This document shows, in pieces, positions 36,362-48,390 of a stretch of DNA of 64,000 nt. Position 1 is the stretch's first letter, and each line of letters begins with the position of its first letter. The stretch lies in assembly GCA_037974665.1 (NCBI GenBank), contig CM075764.1:88468825-88532824 (forward strand), in the 5' to 3' direction. Under the pieces are notes generated by a model. The model was not told where the DNA came from, made no database searches, and was given only the letters and a program-made list of their open reading frames with translations. Both the position numbers and the translations under genes were made by a program. The DNA is from Ehretia macrophylla. Its lineage: Eukaryota; Streptophyta; Magnoliopsida; Boraginales; Ehretiaceae.

Positions 36362-36542
36362 CTACATATTAAATTGGTCGTAGTTATGACCATGGTTAAG
36401 ATAATATGTCCTGTTATAGTCCAAATAATGCTAAGGTTAGTAAACCTCACCACCAGAAGTGGAATAATAAAGAAAAGCATGAGAAGTCAAAACGAATATA
36501 ACCTTGATAATATTTGTTACATATGTGATGTAATGTTCATTG
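36362..36542 (+). pseudogene. gag: Copia gag, basic segment and first half of zinc knuckle
   Basis: The decayed frame reads GRSYDHG, KPHHQKWNNKEKHEKSKR and then CYICD, i.e. the basic linker and the first two cysteines of a CX2CX4HX4C knuckle. The solo LTR at 36543 interrupts the knuckle, and the second half resumes at 39013 after one copy of the target duplication. Part of the large decayed Copia element that continues to the right edge. Confidence 0.75.
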
Positions 36543-39012
36543 TGTGATGCCCGAGATTTTATCACATATTTTTTTATAATTGTTGCATGCTTACTTGAAC
36601 ATTCCTACGTGCATCATCTTTTTTATTTAATTGCTTTACTTTGAGGCTACTATTCATAAGATTTTCGACCATTTTAAAAGTTCGATTTAATATTTTTCCT
36701 AAATCCTATGACATATAAAAGGAATCGAAACCTTGTTATTTTGGACTTTCGAGCTCGGGAGCATGTGTTTGGAAAATAGTTCTCGCATCATTTGAATAGT
36801 GTTACGTACGTAACAACCTTAGTTTTGAGTTGGTTAGCATTTGATTAGAGTTTCGATTAGTTGACTAGGATTTTTAATGGCATTTGACCATAACTAATGT
36901 CATATACTCATACTATATATTTTATATATTACACACAAGCCATTACTCACAAAAACAAAACAAAAAAAAATCCCAAAAACCCCCCCTTGAACCCGTGCGC
37001 CCTAAGGGCCAAAAAGAAGAAACAATTCTTTATCAAACCTTGGACTGATCTCTCGGCTTGCTTGGGAAGGTTTCTAGTGCACTTGGGAGCTTCAACCTCT
37101 TGTTTACATCTTAAATATTGTGAGGGAGTTGCATATTTCATATTTTTAAAGTTGATGCATTTATATTGAATTTCTTGGATTGTTGAATTTAGCTATTTTG
37201 CTTGTTATAAATGCTTATTATATGATCTTTGGAGCTCACATAACACTTTTGTATAGCTTGTTGTCAAATTCTATGGTAGATTGTTGAAATTGAATAAAGA
37301 AGATGATGAATAATATTCAAACCTAGGATTTTGTAAAAATTTGCAAATTGGATTGAATTGAGACTTCAATTAGATGCTCTAGATCCTAGTGAAGCTAGTT
37401 GGGAGGCCACGTCAAGTTGAATCACCCAAAACCGAGCTAATTTGCAAAATTAGTCAATTTTTAAAAGAGGACTTTTCTCGTTGTGCAATCCGGGCACGTT
37501 TGGGCTTTAGTTTAGGTATCCTTAGGGTATGGAAGCACTTTTGGTGCTTTCGTTGCGCGAAATTGGGATTCGGTTAGTGTAGTTGTAGTTGAAACCCGCT
37601 CGGGGCCTTCCCGAGCTTTTGCTCATAAAACGGGTTTTTATGATCTTAATATGTGTCTTTTGGCTTAATTAGGAATGTAGTATGATTAGGTTGTGGGTTG
37701 GTAACCTTGAAATGCACTTAAGAGAAGAAAAGTTTGGTTAAAGAATGGGGAAATGTAGTATTTGGTTTTCTTTGACGCATCTAAAGTTTGTTATTGTGTT
37801 GTCATATACTATTGTAATTATTTAAAGTTAATTGAGTTACTTGATTTAGTTTTTGGGAGAAGTTATGTTGGTTGCCTCTTTTGGAGACTATAATGCTGTA
37901 TCGTGTATATGTTGGCTTAAATTACAATTAAATATGAGGGCGGCCTACTTTGTCGACCCTCCTACTTGCTATTGTTGTCTTTGATTCTTGTGGTTTGATT
38001 TCGGGGTTGCGCAACCTTTTCGGACAAGGTAGCGTCGAGAACACAAGCGGCATTGGGCTTGTTGTGCTCCCTCGACTACCATGGTGCCTATTCCCTTTCT
38101 CACTGGGTATACTCTACTACCCCAAATGCGTGGTTCACCTGCTGGGCATAAGGTGCTACCTCAGGAGAAAGGGTTGTAGGATCGGGATACATCCCGAGTA
38201 TCCCAACTTGTTGGAGTAAGGGTTTGTCAGCACTTGCGTGAAGTTCATGGCTCGTGGTTCGAGATTGAAGACTTGAAGTGGAACCGTATCCCTTTTAATG
38301 TGGTTAATTACTTGCTACTAAATCTTGTTCTTTATGTTATATATATATGATTTCTTGTGTTTGCATATCATATTGCACGCCCCGGTATGTTGCATCACCT
38401 CCTTCGCTGGGCAACATTGTTGCTCACTTCTCATTTAACATATTTTAGGAGAAGCTGAGGTAGATCCCCAGCTAGTAGCAGTAGAGGAAGGAGAATAAGT
38501 ACAAGTAGAACAGATTTCTTGATTCCTGTGTAATAAGGTGGATCATATGTGATGCTTGCGTGAAGTGCTTGTTAGATGTTGTGTTTTGAGGCCTTAGGGT
38601 CTTGTACAATTGCTTGGGAAGTTGTGACTAAGTTGTAGTCTTGTATGTTGGTTAAAGTTGATGACATGTAATAATGGATTCTAGTTACTTTTTTTTATTG
38701 CATGCTTGGGTGTTTATTACCTTAATCGCAGAATTTGACTATAGTTGTATCCAACTACTTTAGTTAAAGTTAACTTACCTTGCATGCTTGTGTGCTTTAA
38801 GTAGTTTTGTGAATTCAAGGCTTGGATGGCCTTATGACTTGGCATGGCTTTAGGATTATTGCAAGTTTGGTTGTATGTGTTGTTACTTGTAGTTCGAAGG
38901 TTATTTGTATCTATTTGCAGGTAACAGTTTAGTCCATGGTACAAAGGAGATTATGTCCGAGTGACGGGACCGGGCTTGACCTATAGCGTGGGGTTGGGTT
39001 CAGGGCGTTACA
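36543..39012 (+). repeat. Solo Gypsy LTR inserted in the Copia zinc knuckle
   Basis: Starts TGTGATGCCCGAGATTTTATC, ends CAGGGCGTTACA. Perfect target duplication CATTG at 36538-36542 and 39013-39017. Core 37940-38290. Palindrome GGTTGCGCAACC at 38005-38016. First hairpin arms GGGATAC (38184-38190) and GTATCCC (38198-38204), a compensated change relative to other copies. Second hairpin 38408-38426, also compensated. A C run at 36979-36986 corresponds to the G runs of minus-strand copies. 2470 bp. Confidence 0.93.
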
Positions 39013-39260
39013 CATTGGGTGTGTACCTGTCGTACGACAAAATATTTAGTTGATTTATATTAAGTATCAATCAGTGGTGAAGATATATGTTTAACCCAAG
39101 GCACACTATTTGGTTTTACAAATTTAAATTGCTCCAGAAGAGCTAATGTTGTGTAACTTTGTGGCACATAATTTAGAATCGTGGATTCATTACATTTCTA
39201 GCAAATCCAAAAAAATATTGTTAAGTTCGAAAGATATTCTTCGTAATGGATATCTTATTG
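39013..39260 (+). pseudogene. Copia gag/protease junction, decayed
   Basis: The frame HWVCTCRTTKYLVDLY (39013-39060) completes the zinc knuckle begun at 36517 and matches the HW-TCRTPKHLVDLY block of this Copia group. Further on, after stops and a frameshift, SKKILLSSKDILRNGYLI (about 39210-39256) matches the segment between protease and integrase. The protease active site itself is not recognisable. Similarity stops at about 39260, where an unclassified block begins. Confidence 0.75.
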
Positions 39261-40860
39261 TGATCACTGATCGCGTCATTTTACGATAAAAAAAAGTAAG
39301 GTTAAATGATTTAAAATATTGTTTATCTTAAATTACCTCTATTTGTGGCGAGTAGAGGGTCGATCCATGAAGATTGGGATTAACAGTTTCAAGTTAAGAA
39401 TTTAGTTTATAATTTGTTTGACTATCTCCCGTCACGGATAAATTTAATTAAGTCCAAAAGTTCAAAGATACGGTAAATTAAGTCTAAAAGTCCAAAAGTA
39501 CAGTATTAAACTAAAATAATTTAGTCCAGGAGTGGTTAATTTAATTTAGTGGGTCCATGATTTGGAATGATAAATTCGATCGGAGAATTTAAGTGTAATA
39601 TTATAGGTTTAAATTAAAATAATAAATCATTCAAGAAATAGGGCTACAAGCTCCCACTTCTAAAGTTAGCCTTAGATACATAAGTAATAGGACTAATTAA
39701 TTAACAAGACTAAATATGTTGGTACATCCTAATAATATTCAATCTCTCAATTAATCTTCTTACTTACGTACCTCGGAGGTGCTGGTACAACCTAGCTCAT
39801 TCCGTCCGAGTTAGTCACGTATTGCCACTAGTTTACAAAACCGGGTGTATATGTCTGCTCAATTAATTATATTATAACTACAAGTATACGTATAATTAAT
39901 AGATAACAGTAAGTAATTAAAGAATACGATACTTGAATTAATCTAAATCTAAATATATACAAAAATATTCTCACTTATTTATCATTCCAAAAATAAGGGT
40001 CTAAAGTGCCATAATTAGATTTACAAAACGGAAATCGAAATCAAGAATAAAACTTACCGAATTTAAGGACGTCTTGATTTAGCCAGCTCTATTTCACCAA
40101 AGCTATGACCTTAATCCATAAGCTCAACCTTTATTTTAGGACCATAACTAAACTAAACTAACATCCTCCTAAGCTAAAATATGAAGAAAAGTGATTATGT
40201 ACAAAGAAAAATGGTGAAATTCATTTTTGTATGTCGTAACCAGCATTTCATGCACTATTTATAAGGGGCTGATGAATAGTGCACTCGAGCGCCAGTTTTG
40301 GGCGCTCGAACGCCCATTTGCACTATAAATTTTTTATTATTATTTTTCGTCTTTTTCCTTTCACGCGTTGTCGACCACTTGTTAGCCATTTCTGAAAAAG
40401 GCCACTCGAGCACGAAAAATGGGCACTCGAGCGCATGTCTAGCTGTGGTAGGTGAACTTTGACTCCGAACATTGACTTTGACCAGCTCGGTTAACTTTGA
40501 CCATTGACCATTGACTTTGACCGTTGACCAAGTCTATTCTAAGGTTTTTCAGCGTCCTGAATCCATTTCCGCAATCGGTTTGACCAAATTCAATCTCAAA
40601 TTTCTCGTTTCAAAGTTGTTCTACCATTCTTCACTAGTGCTGCGCTGAATTTCATATTCAAATGTTGGTTTTTGTGGCCATATTTGCTATTTCTTCTTCA
40701 AAACCTAATTGCACTAAAATTGTGTAAAATATACAATTAAGCTTGAAATAATAATGCAATATACATGATTTGATGGGTTAAAATTATTAAAAATATGGAT
40801 TTATCAATCACAAATAAAGGTGATAAAGAATTTCTCTTTTTTTTTGCATTTTTTTCTTTG
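39261..40860. other. Unclassified non-coding insertion inside Copia pol
   Basis: Copia similarity stops before and resumes after this ~1.6-kb block, so it is an insertion (or replacement). No coding sequence, LTR or clear inverted ends were identified. It contains GAGTAGAGGGTCGATCCATG (39349-39368), a wording common in some plant non-coding transposon-like repeats, two CACTCGAGCG/GGGCGCTCGAACGCCC clusters (40280-40440) and a tight run of TTGAC motifs. Ends are approximate to ~20 bp. Confidence 0.5.
40459..40528 (+). promoter_or_regulatory. Cluster of eight TTGAC (W-box core) motifs in 70 bp
   Basis: TTGAC starts at 40459, 40472, 40478, 40497, 40504, 40511, 40517 and 40524, mostly followed by C or T, matching the WRKY-binding W-box core TTGAC[C/T]. 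Whether any WRKY factor binds here is unknown; simple slippage of TTGACCATTGAC would also produce it. Confidence 0.45.
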
Positions 40861-41797
40861 AATCTATGTTAATAGCATGTATTGAAGAATTTCATGATCT
40901 TTCTTATAGGTTATATCATCAGTCATACGAGTAATTTAGTCAAATGTTATGCACAAACAAAGAAATAATGATCCTAGTATTTGCATGCTCTAGCATGATA
41001 GATTTGGCTATCCTTGAAAGAACCAGAAGCTTCTATTTACCAACTGATTATTCATGCCTTGCACAATTCATGCCTTTACAATTATTCTAAAGTTGTTTTT
41101 GAGTTGTAAAATTCTTGGAAAGAATTCAAGGGCATATTTGTGGATCCATTCATCAAACTTGTGGATCACCTTACTATTTAACGGGTCTAATAGATGCATC
41201 AATTAGATGGTCATATATTTGTCTACTACCTTCTAGAAATATTGTATCTGCTAGGTTACTTGCATTAATTATTTGATTTCCCATCAATTATCTGTTATTT
41301 TGAACCCCTAATAGGTGATCATTTTAGAACATGGTTTACGGATGGTTATTTTTTATAAGATTAGCTTCCCTTCATTAGGGAGAAAAAACTTCAACCTGAA
41401 GTTTAACGTGAGATATCTTGAAGGAACCTGAAGTTCACTATGATATATATTTGATACCTCACTATAATACATGTTGGAGGACAATATTATTATCTCATTT
41501 GAATCTAAGGAATTAACAATGTGAACTTGAAATTCAAGGAATTACTCAATTGCAGAGTATTGTACAAATTTACCAAATGCAAAGAACTTTATGAAATCAC
41601 AATTACTCGCTAAGAATGGGTCGACACGAATTGATGTCCCAAAAGGACATTTAATAAATACAATAGCATATATATCTAAAGCACGCTAGAAACATGGTAT
41701 ACCTGTCGATGCCAAAGATATTATACCTTTGAAAAGGGAGAACACATAAGAAACACATAAATTGTGAATTTTGAAGATCCGATATCTTTAAGGCGTA
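40861..41797 (+). pseudogene. pol: Copia integrase and linker, decayed
   Basis: Segments recognisable in order: a GLYYT-like and DPS.CMLWHDRFGYP-like GAG-pre-integrase block (40905-41020), LERIQGHICGSIHQTCGS and LIDASIRWSYICLLPSRN of the integrase core (about 41115-41265), then VNLKFKELLNCRVLY and VDAKDIIPLK-like linker residues (41530-41750). Several stops and frameshifts. The integrase would insert the cDNA into the nuclear genome; here it is dead. The next Copia piece is at 59330, on the far side of the Gypsy insertion. Confidence 0.72.
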
Positions 41798-42271
41798 GTA
41801 TTCTCCGTTGATGGTATTTTCATTTGATGGTTTTTTCATTTGTTGGTATTCTTGTCTACTTCAAGACTGAATCCGAATATGAGCAACATTTTCATCTAAC
41901 TTTGCAGAAGCTTCAACAATATCAATTGTATGCCAAGGTTAAATTGGCAAGTTGGCTTATCTATTGGTTTTACTTCCGAAGCTCTTTAGAGCTCTGTATG
42001 CCTATCCTATATCTATGTTGGGCTATTATTATCCAAATTATCCTCATGTTATTGAGGTAGAGCTGTTTCAGCTTGGTGGGAATCCATCTTGAGATGAGCA
42101 GCCTATTTGTATTCCAAACCAGAAGGATCAAGTACTGCCTTCGAAGAGGATTTCAATGGTCAAAGTTTTGTGGTATCTTCCTAGGAAAGCCGAGATCAGA
42201 TTGAGCAGTCGTATCTAGTGTAGTTCAGAGGAAAAAAATTGCGATGGCGCAATTGTTTTAAAAGGGGAGGA
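41798..42271 (+). pseudogene. Partial Gypsy interior: RT scrap, integrase tail, polypurine tract
   Basis: Parallel to 52900-53215 plus 56835-57006. It holds GGTATTTTC repeats, EYEQHFHLTLQKLQQYQLYA-type residues of the Gypsy reverse transcriptase (41876-41935), then the integrase C-terminal segments YPHVIEVELFQLGGNPS and ICIPNQKDQVLPSKRIS with MVKVLWYL (about 42030-42175), and the polypurine tract TTAAAAGGGGAGGA (42258-42271) against the LTR. RT and integrase tail are joined by an internal deletion. Confidence 0.75.
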
Positions 42272-45200
42272 TGTGAGACCCGAGTATTTCATTATATGCA
42301 CATTTATTTATTTTTAACATTATTTGGTAGTATTATGTGCTAATTATGTGTTTATCTATTTTAATACACCATATTTGCAATTAAATTACATGTAAGCATT
42401 TAAACTTAGTCTTATTTTACAAACCCTACTATGTTGGACTTGTACTTGACCACTTGGTTATTTTATACAACATATATGTACAATACATACATGTATACAT
42501 GTAAATACAATAGATAATAGCTTAGTTAGCTGACCTTGACCACATTTAACTTAGTTTATTTGACCATTTGACCATTGTTTTATATAATAACAAAACAAAA
42601 CAACAAACAAAAGCAAAATAAGTTATTAGAATTGACTAGAAGAGAGGAAAAGAAAGAAAGAGAAACGTGTGGGAGAAATAAGAAAGAAGAAGAAGAAAGG
42701 AAGAAGAAAAAGAAAGAAAAAAGAAGAAAGAAGAAGTTTGAGCTCAAGTTCTTGTTTTGTTTGTGCATATATTCAAGTTTAGGTGAGGGATGAGCTAGTG
42801 AAGCATGTAAAAGTAGTTATGGTATGTAAAATTTGAAGAGATAACCTTGTATTGCTTATATAGCTATCTTATGTGAAATTATAGTTGATTGCTAAGAGTT
42901 CTCATTGATGCTTGGAAGTGTAGATATAGTGTTTGAACAAATGCTTTAGTGAAACTTTTAATCTAGTTATGAAGTGATAACAAGCAAAGCTAGTTAAATA
43001 TGCAAGAATAATGGCTAAAAAGTGAATTAGTGCAAAAGTGTATTTTCTGGCAGATTTGCGCAACTAAAATGCAGAGCTTATTTGACATAGTAAACGTTGT
43101 CGAAATTGGATAAATTTTTTATATGTTGTTTTCAAGACATTGAGGAACAAATTCTCTTTTAGGTACAAGCTCTAATTATGTCATTAAGAGAACTTTATAA
43201 AGCCAAAACAGTGAGCTTCTGATTGACTCGTGGGTACAGGGCAGTTTGCGCAATAAACTTCTAGAGGCCATATCTCAATGAATATAGCTCGAAATTAGTA
43301 TTTGTTTGAGGCTAAAACTATCTACACTTAATGAACTTCATATCTGTGCTATTTCAAAGCTTTTAGAGATCGTTGAGATTGGTAACCAAATCAGTAAATT
43401 TAGGTTTATGGAGTCTAGAATTTCAGCTTATATCATCAAGTGGTTATATTGTGTTAGTGGTTGAATTCTAGATGAATGATATTTGAGTAATGCATGTGTT
43501 GTGTTGTAATGACGGTATTGTTGATTAATGAATGTGTTGCAGTATAATGAATGCATTGTTGAATAATGAATGTGTTATTGAGTAATGAATGTGTTATGCG
43601 ATGTTGTAGCGCCCCGATCCCTCACGGAACCGAGACTCTTATTAATCAAACTATTCTCAACCCAATTCCAAACCTCGGGCAAGAAATTTAGGGAAAAACG
43701 GACGGAGTTTTCCCTATATATAGGACTTATCTAGAAACCTGCAACATCAACATACACCCACAAGACCATAATCCTCAACATCAATCCATTTCATCCTTAC
43801 AAGCATGCAAGTCGACTAGACAACAAAGTAAAGATTATAAGTTATTACAACATTACAAGTCATTCATAACTATCAATACATTCTAAACTTAACTTTACAT
43901 TTACAAAACTGAATTCAATAACAATCCACGTAAGCCAGCATAATCACCACGAAACTCTCGAGCCTTCCTTTCTACCTCTGATAGCACTAATCATGAAAGG
44001 TGTTAGAAACGAGGGTGAGTATACAACATGTATACTCAGTGAGGGAGGTGATGCAACATACCGAGGAATACTTTCATGAGATGCAACAAGAATAATAACA
44101 TATTCAACACCAAATAACACAACTAGTTAAACAAGTAATTAATCACATATAAAAAGGATACGGTTCAACTTGTCTTCACTCACGAGCCAAGATTTTCAAG
44201 CAAGTGCCGGCAAAACCCTTATTCCTCCAAAAATGGGGTACTCCGAGTGTACCCCGATCCTACGACCTTTTCTCCTGAGGTAGGTCCATATGCTCAGCAG
44301 GTCAACCATGCTACTGGGGTAGTAGAGTATACTCAGCAAGAGAAAAAGAATAGGCACCATGGTAGTCGAGGGAGCACGGCAAGCCCGATGCCGCCAGTGT
44401 TCCTCAACGCTACCATGTCCGAAAAGGTTGCACAACCCCGAGACGTGATCACGAGAAACAAGAATATCAAATCACGTAAGAGGAACAACAAAGAAGGCCG
44501 CCCTCGCAGTTAATCACAAATAACACGAAAAGACTCAAGATAGCAAGTAAAATAATACATATAAACTTTATCAACTACTAAATAATTCAATTTAGAAACA
44601 ATAAATCAAGTTAAAATGCACAGAATAGATGATGATTCCCTCACCTTTTGTAAGCCAAACCTGTAAGAGCATAGCTTAGGTTTACTCCAAACCTCTTTGA
44701 ATCCACTCAAATATGCAACCCCTAGTTATTCATACAAGTATAACGTTTTCATTATCCATTGCAATTCTATTATCATGATTAGCTCTAATATACATATAGC
44801 CCAAATATACAACTTAACTCATAAGATAGCATGAATCACGCATCCTTCAAGTTAAATACTTAATACACGATACTACACTTAAACATTATGCATTACTCAA
44901 TTACTAAACATGTTAAAAGAACTCTAACATGCATTATCCAAAGTGAAATCATATACAAGATTATCCATATTAACCATAGTCAACTACTTCTTAAGGCTAA
45001 CTGAGCCTTGATACCCCAAATCTATATATAACATACAAGCATGCAAGGCAATTCTAACTTTATCCATAAGTAGCAAGATACAATGATAAGCCAAGTTCAA
45101 CCTTCTAACTATTAAACACACAAGCATGCAATAAGAGAAAGTAAAACTAGAATCAATTATTACATGCCATCTACTTTGCTATCCAACATACAAGACTACA

Positions 45201-47857
45201 AGACATATTAAAATGACACTCTTATTAACACTAAGACACCATAAGCAACAAATTCACATTATTTAATCAAGTTACTATTCATTTTCTTCTTCAATTCACT
45301 TATACACATAAACTCATATTCCACATATAATTAAGCTATAAAGTTCACTCTACCACATCATTAGTTAGCATATAAGGCATTAGAGGCATCAAATACCATT
45401 AAGTTAAGTTTATAAGTTATAAATCTCAATTACTTTTAATTACAATAATCAATAATCATATAACTAGATGAGTTATCCTTATAGTCCTACTCACTTAGCA
45501 TACAATATCTACTAGAATTTGATCTTTAACAAACTACAAGTAATATAAACACTATAACAAGATATAAATGTTAAATATAAAAATAACTATATGAACACAA
45601 AGGGGGTCAATTTCCGATGATCACGAAACTTCACAAAATGCTCACAAATGCTATATAATAACATTTAAAGGCAAGATATACAAGCACCAAAGCTAATTCA
45701 AAGGCTAAGCATGAAAACCCCGAGTTTTTCCTTTGTTCTACTAGACTATTTAGCTTCCTACCAAAGTTCAAGGATCAAGTTAGGCAAGATAGTTATTCTA
45801 TCAATCCAAGGATACCTAAATACATCTTTTAGAGCCTTCAAATCATAGCATAGAGTTCAAATATACGAAAACACCAAAAATGCCTATTTGTGGGTTTACA
45901 CTACAAGTACCAATTTCGCAACCCAAACAAGCAAAACGAAGGCACTTCTAAGGCTTCAATACTTAATAAAGACTAGCCATAACCTTGAAACGTGCCTAGA
46001 TTCGAGTTAACCCCGAAACCCCTTTCTAAAATGGACTATTTTGATCAAATTACCCAAGTTTTGAGCCTAACAAGTACAATTAACATTTTTTCCACGTTCA
46101 TGGACCTAATTAGCATATACTAGAAGCCTCGAATCAAATTAAATTGTAACTTTTTCCGAAAACCTTAGTTTGGCACACTATTTATTCATCTTCCTCAACA
46201 TTCCATTTTCAATTCCAACCATAACCAATGCAATTAGCTCATAAAATGTTGTTCTCTAAGCATACTAAAATGTATTAGAAGCATTTATAGGCAATGATAA
46301 AGCAATACACAACATTTACAAAATTTCAAAATAAAACCCTGAACTTTAAAATGCATAAAACATGAAACTCCATCACCTACAAGCCTTAGAGATGCTAGAA
46401 TGATGCTTAGGAGTCCCTAAAATCCCTTGGTTTGAGCTTGGATTGGCCAAAGCATGGTATAGCTAGATGAATTTCTCCTTCCTTTTCCTATTGGGTGCCG
46501 TCGATTAGGGGGTACTTTCTCTCCTCTTTTTTTTTTTGCTAGCTTAAGTTATGATTTAATGAGTCCAAGGCATAATTAAATATGTGTAAGCAATTGGGTA
46601 CTAATGAAGCAAGACTATACTTTAAAGCAATGCTCCAAAACTCAATTACATGCTAACGAATTAAATTCCATATTTTAACATGTTTTTACTATTCATACGA
46701 TGCACTAAACATTTTCTAAATGTAAGTTCCTGGCCTCTAAAGTCCAAAAGCACAAGTTTTCGATTCCTTTTATAAGTTATATTATCTAGAAAAAATATTA
46801 AATCGAGCAAATTAGACAGTTGATTTTCTTATGAATAGTAGCCACTAATAAAACATACAATCAAGAAAAAGAAATGCACATTGAAATGTTCAAAGAGACA
46901 TGCAACAGTTACGAATTAATGTGATGAGAAATCTCGGGCGTCACAGATGTGATATGAAGTTTCGGGTTACAACCTTAGTCAGTCATGGCAGCGTCATGTC
47001 GTGATGGGCGGCATAGGGCTTGCCAGTAATTGCACGACTACCATGTACTAATATTTTCTCTCGTGTAGTCAGTGAAGGCTATGGTAAGATGGGTCGTAGA
47101 ATCGTGTACATCATAAGTACACATGCGAGGGAGAGAAGTGTTGAGTTCGTGGAAGAGTTATAAGGTGTCAACTTCAATGAGTGTTCTTAAGCGGTAACTC
47201 CTTAATGTGTTGTTTAGCGTGAATGTTGCAAGGTTGTTAAGTGAATGTGAGTACATGGTTGCTATGAGATATATTGTTTCTAATGTGTACAAAAGGTTTT
47301 CGAGTTAAAGCTTTCAAACTTCCTTTTATTCCTCCCTCATTGAGCTTGTTTAGCTCACTCCTCTTTAATGCATGTTACAGGTGTACATGCTGTTGATTAT
47401 GTGCGTGAAAAAGAAAACAATGAGCTTGATCATGTGTTTTATGAGTAGTTGATGTACTTGATTTTGAAACTATGTTTTACTTGCTTTAGTAGTTGTTCTG
47501 TATGGTGTAGTACTTAGCTAATTTGAAATATTGTGAAGCCTAGTTTCTTTTGATGTATCTATATGTTGGTCATGTGGGATCATGATCACAACTAGTTAGG
47601 CTTATATCTTGTCATATGTTTATATTCAAGTATGCTTTGGTTTTGAAAGTGTTGTCTACTTTTGTCGAGAGAATGAATGTAAGATTAGTGTATTCTGCAA
47701 GAGAATAATGAAATATTGTTTATATGACGCGGTCCTTTGTGAATGAGTGTTCAGTTTTGTTGTGTCTCGTGAGTTGTTCGTGTTTCAAGCGTTGTAATGT
47801 CTGTGTGTCATTGCGTCTTGAGTTTGGTTCCCGATGGACCTGATTATGGGCGTGACA
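42272..47857 (+). repeat. Gypsy LTR 1, with a nested solo LTR
   Basis: Starts TGTGAGACCCGAG, ends GGGCGTGACA; without the nested LTR it is about 2.24 kb. It has a purine-rich tract (42640-42745), a ~20-bp minisatellite around TGAATGTGTTGT (43478-43604), a diverged core (46965-47160) with hairpin arms GTGTAC (47104-47109) and GTACAC (47117-47122), and a perfect second hairpin at 47341-47357. It lacks ~85 bp present in LTR 2 near 57522-57606. Confidence 0.9.
43605..46945 (-). repeat. Solo Gypsy LTR nested in LTR 1
   Basis: Starts TGTAGCGCCCCGATCCC, ends CGGGCGTCACA, with a perfect target duplication GATGT (43600-43604 and 46946-46950). Core 44165-44515, first hairpin arms 44235-44241 and 44249-44255 (perfect, loop changed), second hairpin 44016-44038 (arms TGAGTATAC and GTATACTCA, perfect). 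3341 bp. Confidence 0.93.
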
Positions 47858-47861
47858 TTTG

Positions 47862-47873
47862 TGGTATTAGAGC
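47862..47873 (+). other. Primer-binding site of the Gypsy element
   Basis: TGGTATTAGAGC, one mismatch (C to T) from the Met-tRNA site, 4 nt after the LTR end. It shows that LTR 1 is used as a 5' LTR. Confidence 0.9.
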
Positions 47874-48210
47874 TAAGCTTCTCTGAGCGTAAGCCATGAT
47901 AGGACCCTCGTGTTATATGATCCAACGTGAAGTGTCGTGGCATTGTTAGGTGCTCAAGAGTGTTTCAGGAGTTTATGTGCATAAGAATGTGTTCAAGATG
48001 TGTGTGAATGGAATGATATAAAGTGAGTGCTAATGATGTGTCAAGTATATATCAATTGATACTAACTTTCTTGTGATATAAACTACTTATATGTGTTATA
48101 ATTGTTCATAACCTCTTTATGTCTTAAGATGAACTACCAATTGATGCTTACTTTCATATGATATAAATGGCATACATTTTATAACTTGTGAGTTGCCTTT
48201 GTATGTCAAG
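47874..48210 (+). other. Untranslated leader where gag should start
   Basis: No capsid-like frame is present; the element goes from the primer site to a nucleocapsid remnant. The N-terminal two thirds of gag have been lost. Confidence 0.6.
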
Positions 48211-48390
48211 ATGCCTTCGAAAGCTCCTTGGTGTGGTTTTAGTGGTCGCATGGGTCATACTTAGGCTAGATGCTGGAAGAAATCTAGAGCGTGTAATGGA
48301 TGTGGTAGTATTCAACACAGGGCGAATGACTACCCGAGATAGCATATTATTCAGAGACGAGTATCTAGCAGAGGTCCCTCAGTTAGTAGT
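48211..48390 (+). pseudogene. gag: Gypsy nucleocapsid remnant, first zinc-knuckle pair
   Basis: From the ATG at 48211 the frame has CGFSGRMGHT, a stop, then ARC (a CCHC knuckle with the second Cys changed to Ser) and CNGCGSIQHRANDY (last Cys changed to Tyr). A solo LTR follows at 48391; the same frame resumes in phase at 52341 after one copy of the target duplication. Knuckles of this type bind retroelement RNA. Confidence 0.75.

Noticed and set aside
42575-42793. Lys/Glu-rich ORF
   Set aside because: It is the translated purine-rich tract of LTR 1; LTR 2 does not keep the frame.
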